NCBI RefSeq assembly: GCF_024166365.1 | Contig: NC_064843.1 | Span: forward strand, 61,590,532-61,654,531 | From: Elephas maximus indicus | Lineage: Eukaryota > Chordata > Mammalia > Proboscidea > Elephantidae | Direction of reading: 5' to 3' | DNA: 64,000 bases | Shown here: piece after piece, positions 59,034 to 64,000 of the stretch | How positions within the stretch are numbered: position 1 is the first letter of the stretch | How the letters are laid out: each line of letters starts with the position of its first letter | Made by a program: the position numbers and the translations under genes | The notes under the pieces: generated by a model | Database searches by the model: none | What the model was told of the DNA's origin: nothing | What the model saw: the letters and a program-made list of their open reading frames with translations, nothing else

Positions 59034-60726
59034 GCTGAAATGGGCCTGTAGACAGTGCTGAAATGCACGTGTAGACAGTGCTGAAATGTGCCTGTAGACC
59101 GTGCTGAAATGTGCCTGTACACAGGGCTGAAATGGGCCTGTAGACAGTGCTGAAATGGGCCTGTAGACAGTGCTGAAATGGGCCTGTAGACAGTGCTGAA
59201 ATGGGCCTGTAGACAGTGCTGAAATGGGCCTGTACACAGTGCTGAAATGGGCCTGTAGACAGTGCTGAAATGGGCGTGCATACAGTGCTGAAATGTGCCT
59301 GTACACAGTGCTGAAATGGGCCTGTAGACAGTGCTGAAAACGTGCCTGCATATAGTGCTGAAGTGTGCCTGTATACAGGGCTGAAATGTGCCTGTATACA
59401 GGGCTGAAATGTGCCTGCAGACAGTGCTGAAACGGGCCTGTAGACAGTGCTGAAATGGGCCTGTAGACAGTGCTGAAATGGGCCTGTAGACCGTGCTGAA
59501 ATGTGCCTGTAGACAGTGCTGAAATGGGCCTGTAGACAGTGCTGAAATGGGCCTGTAGACAGTGCTGAAACGGGCCTGTAGACAGGGCTGAAATGGGCCT
59601 GTAGACAGTGCTGAAATGGGCCTGTAGACAGTGCTGAAATGGGCCTGTAGACCGTGCTGAAATGTGCCTGTAGACAGTGCTGAAATGGGCCTGTAGACAG
59701 TGCTGAAATGGGCCTGTAGACAGTGCTGAAATGGGCCTGTAGACCGTGCTGAAATGTGCCTGTAGACAGTGCTGAAATGGGCCTGTAGACAGTGCTGAAA
59801 CGGGCCTGTAGACAGGGCTGAAACGTGCCTGTAGACAGGGCTGAAACGTGCCTGTAGACAGTGCTGAAACGTGCCTGTAGACAGTGCTGAAATGGGCCTG
59901 TAGACAGTGCTGAAATGGGCCTGTAGACAGTGCTGAAAACGTGCCTGCATATAGTGCTGAAGTGTGCCTGTAGACAGGGCTGAAAAGTGCCTGTAGACAG
60001 TGCTGAAACGTGCCTGCAGACAGTGCTGAAATGGGCCTCTAGACAGTGCTGAAATGGGCCTGTAGACAGTGCTGAAATGGGCCTGTAGACAGTGCTGAAA
60101 TGGGCCTGCATACAGGGCTTAAATATGCCTGTACACAGTGCTGAAATGTGCCTGTACACAGTGCTGAAATGGGCCTGTAGACAGTGCTGAAATGGGCCTG
60201 CATACAGGGCTGAAATGCGCCTGTACACAGTGCTGAAATGTGCCTGTACACAGTGGTGAAATGGGCCTGTACACAGTGGTGAAATGGGCCTGTAGACAGT
60301 GCTGAAATGTGCCTGTAGACAGTGCTGAAATGTGCCTGTAGACAGTGCTGAAACGTGCCTGCAGACAGTGCTGAAACGTGCCTGCAGACAGTGCTGAAAC
60401 GTGCCTGCAGACAGTGCTGAAATGGGCCTGTAGACAGTGCTGAAATGGGCGTGTAGACAGTGCTGAAATGGGCCTGGATACAGGGCTGAAATGGGCCTGT
60501 ACACAGTGCTGAAATGGGCCTGTACACAGTGGTGAAATGGGCCTGTACACAGTGGTGAAATGGGCCTGTAGACAGTGCTGAAACGTGCCTGTAGACCGTG
60601 CTGAAATGTGCGTGCATACAGTGCTGAAATGCGCCTGTAGACAGTGCTGAAACGTGCCTGTAGACCGTGCTGAAACGAGCCTGTAGACAGTGCTGAAATG
60701 CGCCTGTAGACAGTGCTGAAATCTGC
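58688..60726. repeat. Internal duplication, copy 2 (partner 48342-50380)
   Basis: See partner. It adjoins the copy of another source segment, so neighbouring source blocks were copied with different offsets. Confidence 0.87.
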
Positions 60727-61292
60727 CTGTAGACAGTGCTGAAATGCGCCTGTAAACAGTGCTGAAATGGGCCTGTAGACAGTGCTGAAATGCGCCTGTA
60801 GACAGTGCTGAAAACGTGCCTGCATATAGTGCTGAAGTGTGCCTGTATACAGGGCTGAAACGTGCCTGTAGACAGGGCTGAAACGTGCCTGCAGACAGTG
60901 CTGAAACGTGCCTGCAGACAGTGCTGAAACGGGCCTGTAGACAGTGCTGAAATGGGCCTGTAGACAGTGCTGAAATGGGCCTGTAGACAGTGCTGAAAAC
61001 GTGCCTGCATATAGTGCTGAAGTGTGCCTGTAGACAGGGCTGAAACGTGCCTGTAGACAGTGCTGAAACGTGCCTGCATACAGTGCTGAAACGGGCCTGT
61101 AGACAGTGCTGAAATGGGCCTGTAGACAGTGCTGAAACGTGCCTGTATACTGGGCTGAAACGTGCCTGTAGACAGTGCTGAAACGTGCCTGCAGACAGTG
61201 CTGAAACGGGCCTGTAGACAGTGCTGAAATGGGCCTGTAGACAGTGCTGAAATGGGCCTGTAGACAGTGCTGAAAACGTGCCTGCATATAGT

Positions 61293-62119
61293 GCTGAATT
61301 GTGCCTGTAGACAGGGCTGAAACGTGCCTGTAGACAGTGCTGAAACGTGCCTGCATACAGTGCTGAAACGGGCCTGTAGACAGTGCTGAAATGGGCCTGT
61401 AGACCGTGCTGAAATGGGCCCGTAGACCGTGCTGAAATGGGCCCGTAGACAGTGCTGAAATGGGCCTGTAGACAGTGCTGAAACGTGCCTGTAGACAGTG
61501 CTGGAAACGTGCCTGCATATAGTGCTGAAGTGTGCCTGTAGACAGTGCTGAAATGGGCCTCTAGACAGTGCTGAAATGGGCCTGTAGACAGTGCTGAAAT
61601 GGGCCTGTAGACAGTGCTGAAATGGGCCTGCATACAGGGCTGAAATGTGCCTGTATACAGTGCTGAAATGTGCCTGTACACAGTGCTGAAATGGGCCTGT
61701 AGACAGTGCTGAAATGGGCCTGCATACAGGGCTGAAATGCGCGTGTACACAGTGCTGAAATGTGCCTGTACACAGTGGTGAAATGGGCCTGTACACAGTG
61801 GTGAAATGGGCCTGTAGACAGTGCTGAAATGTGCCTGTAGACAGTGCTGAAATGTGCCTGTAGACAGTGCTGAAACGTGCCTGCAGACAGTGCTGAAACG
61901 TGCCTGCAGACAGTGCTGAAACGGGCCTGTAGACAGTGCTGAAATGGGCCTGTAGACAGTGCTGAAATGGGCCTGCATACAGGGCTGAAATGTGCCTGTA
62001 CACAGTGCTGAAATGGGCCTGTACACAGTGGTGAAATGGGCCTGTAGACAGTGCTGAAACGTGCCTGTAGACAGGGCTGAAATGTGCCTGTAGACAGTGC
62101 TGAAATGGGCCTGTAAACA
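61293..62119. repeat. Internal duplication of 56591-57440 (offset 4,702 then 4,679 bp)
   Basis: GCTGAATTGT at 56591/61293 and TGTAAACA at 57433/62112. One CACAGTGGTG-bearing monomer present twice near 57307-57350 is single near 62027. Confidence 0.85.
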
Positions 62120-64000
62120 GTGCTGAAATGTGCCTATAGACCGTGCTGAAATGGGCCTGTACACAGTGCTGAAATGCGCCTGTAGACAGTGCTGAAAACG
62201 TGCCTGCATATATTGCTGAAGTGTGCCTGTAGACCGTGCTGAAATGTGCCTGTAGACAGGGCTGAAATGGGCCTGTAGACAGTGCTGAAATGGGCTTGTA
62301 GACAGTGCTGAAATGTGCCTGTAGACCGTGCTGAAATGTGCCTGTACACAGGGCTGAAATGGGCCTGTAGACAGTGCTGAAATGGGCCTGTAGACCGTGC
62401 TGAAATGTGCCTGTAGACAGTGCTGAAATGTGCCTGTAGACAGTGCTGAAATGTGCCTGTACAGAGGGCTGAAATGGGCCTGTAGACAGTGCTGAAATGC
62501 GCCTGTAGACAGTGCTGAAATGCGCCTGTAGACAGTGCTGAAATGCGCCTGTAGACAGTGCTGTAAACGTGCCTGCATATATCACTGAAGTGTGCCTGTA
62601 GACCGTGCTGAAATGTGCCTGTAGACAGGGCTGAAATGGGCCTGTAGACAGTGCTGAAATGGGACTGTAGACAGTGCTGAAATGTGCCTGCAGACCGTGC
62701 TGAAATGTGCCTGTACACAGGGCTGAAATGGGCCTGTAGACAGTGCTGAAATGGGCCTGTAGACCGTGCTGAAATGTGCCTGTAGACAGTGCGGAAATGT
62801 GCCTGTAGACCGTGCTGAAATGTGCCTGTACACAGGGCTGAAATGGGCCTGTAGACAGTGCTGAAATGCGCCTGTAGACCGTGCTGAAATGTGCCTGTAG
62901 ACCGTGCTGAAATGTGTCTGTACACAGGGCTGAAATGGGCCTGTAGACAGTGCTGAAATGCGCGTGTAGACAGTGCTGAAATGTGCCTGTAGACCGTGCT
63001 GAAATGTGCCTGTACACAGTGCTGAAATGGGCCTGTAGACAGTGCTGAAATGGGCCTGTAGACAGTGCTGAAATGGGCCTGTAGACAGTGCTGAAATGGG
63101 CCTGTACACAGTGCTGAAATGGGCCTGTAGACAGTGCTGAAATGGGCCTGCATACAGTGCTGAAATGTGCCTGTACACAGTGCTGAAATGGGCCTGTAGA
63201 CAGTGCTGAAAACGTGCCTGCATATAGTGCTGAAGTGTGCCTGTATACAGGGCTGAAATGTGCCTGTATACAGGGCTGAAATGTGCCTGCAGACAGTGCT
63301 AAAACGGGCCTGTAGACAGTGCTGAAATGGGCCTGTAGACAGTGCTGAAATGGGCCTGTAGACCGTGCTGAAATGTGCCTGTAGACAGTGCTGAAATGGG
63401 CCTGTAGACAGTGCTGAAATGGGCCTGTAGACAGTGCTGAAACGGGCCTGTAGACAGTGCTGAAATGGGCCTGTAGACAGTGCTGAAATGGGCCTGTAGA
63501 CCGTGCTGAAATGTGCCTGTAGACAGTGCTGAAATGGGCCTGTAGACAGTGCTGAAATGGGCCTGTAGACAGTGCTGAAATGGGCCTGTAGACAGTGCTG
63601 AAATGGGCCTGTAGACCGTGCTGAAATGTGCCTGTAGACAGTGCTGAAATGGGCCTGTAGACAGTGCTGAAATGGGCCTGTAGACAGTGCTGAAATGGGC
63701 CTGTAGACAGTGCTGAAATGGGCCTGTACACAGTGCTGAAATGGGCCTGTAGACAGTGCTGAAATGGGCCTGCATACAGTGCTGAAATGTGCCTGTACAC
63801 AGTGCTGAAATGGGCCTGTAGACAGTGCTGAAAACGTGCCTGCATATAGTGCTGAAGTGTGCCTGTATACAGGGCTGAAATGTGCCTGTATACAGGGCTG
63901 AAATGTGCCTGCAGACAGTGCTAAAACGGGCCTGTAGACAGTGCTGAAATGGGCCTGTAGACAGTGCTGAAATGGGCCTGTAGACCGTGCTGAAATGTGC

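Larger units (their letters stand above)
32961..64000. repeat. 23-bp satellite block (block C), about 1,350 units, continuing past the window end
   Basis: A typical unit is 35051-35073: GAAATGGGCC, TGTAGACAGT, GCT. Common variant positions are AAATGGG, AAATGTG, AAATGCG, AAACGTG or AAACGGG at the front, and TGTAGACAGTG, TGTAGACCGTG, TGTACACAGGG, TGCATACAGGG or TGCAGACAGTG behind. Rare 24-bp units (GAAAACGTGCCTGCATATAG then TGCT) resemble block B. Since 23 is not a multiple of three, one frame passes through all three phases every 69 bases. The plus strand is closed by TAG in TGTAGAC, while the minus strand has no stop in any phase. No gene is inferred. Confidence 0.97.

Noticed and set aside
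33185-64000. Giant minus-strand open frames (up to 2,997 codons) as real genes
   Set aside because: They are three-phase readings of a 23-bp tandem repeat without stops, overlap each other in several phases, and lack any domain, promoter or splice evidence.
29288-64000. CRISPR array
   Set aside because: No unique spacers separate the repeats, units are directly adjacent, and the DNA is mammalian.

Overview
The window is mammalian nuclear DNA, almost certainly from an afrotherian and most likely an elephant or close relative. The main evidence is a nearly intact AfroSINE at about 17.49-17.66 kb, with a tRNA-derived head, a body reading as the afrotherian consensus, and target-site duplications. 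An older AfroSINE lies in reverse at about 6.57-6.76 kb, and an RTE-clade (RTE1-like) LINE fragment lies at 149-1086. L1, L2, MIR, MER5 and MaLR pieces form the usual placental background. I recognise no protein-coding gene. All long open frames are transposon remnants or readings of tandem repeats.

Layout. 1-4.76 kb: one reverse-strand L1 with a 3' end, part of ORF2, and a 5' UTR made of about 322-bp tandem monomers. It lacks ORF1 and the front of ORF2, and an RTE fragment is inserted in it. 4.8-7.9 kb: MLT1-like and afrotherian MaLR-like LTRs, a reverse AfroSINE, a MIR and a MER5. 7.9-15.6 kb: mostly single-copy, partly GC-rich DNA with an L2 tail and one well-formed 40-nt candidate exon on the minus strand. 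15.64-17.78 kb: an L1 3' fragment (minus strand) in which a 30-base segment has expanded to about 57 copies. Both flanks and the last copy still read as L1, and an AfroSINE sits just to its right. 17.8-29.3 kb: single-copy DNA with L1, L2, MIR and MER5 fragments and simple repeats.

29.29-64.0 kb: a continuous tandem array of about 34.7 kb that runs off the window end. It has a CpG-rich 24-bp block (29.29-32.96 kb, about 150 units) and a 23-bp block (32.96-64.0 kb, about 1,350 units). The two units are related. The 23-bp block is hierarchical: monomer, a 346-bp 15-mer, and multi-kilobase internal duplications at exact offsets of 2,118, 7,742, 9,170, 10,346 and 4,702 bp, traceable by private variants. 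Its antisense strand has no stop in any phase of the unit, giving open frames up to 2,997 codons that need no selection to explain.

The most interesting content is therefore structural: a minisatellite born inside an L1, and a large two-family satellite with quantised higher-order structure and a sharp CpG contrast. Two unrelated minisatellites so close together would fit a subtelomeric or recombination-prone location, but that is inference.
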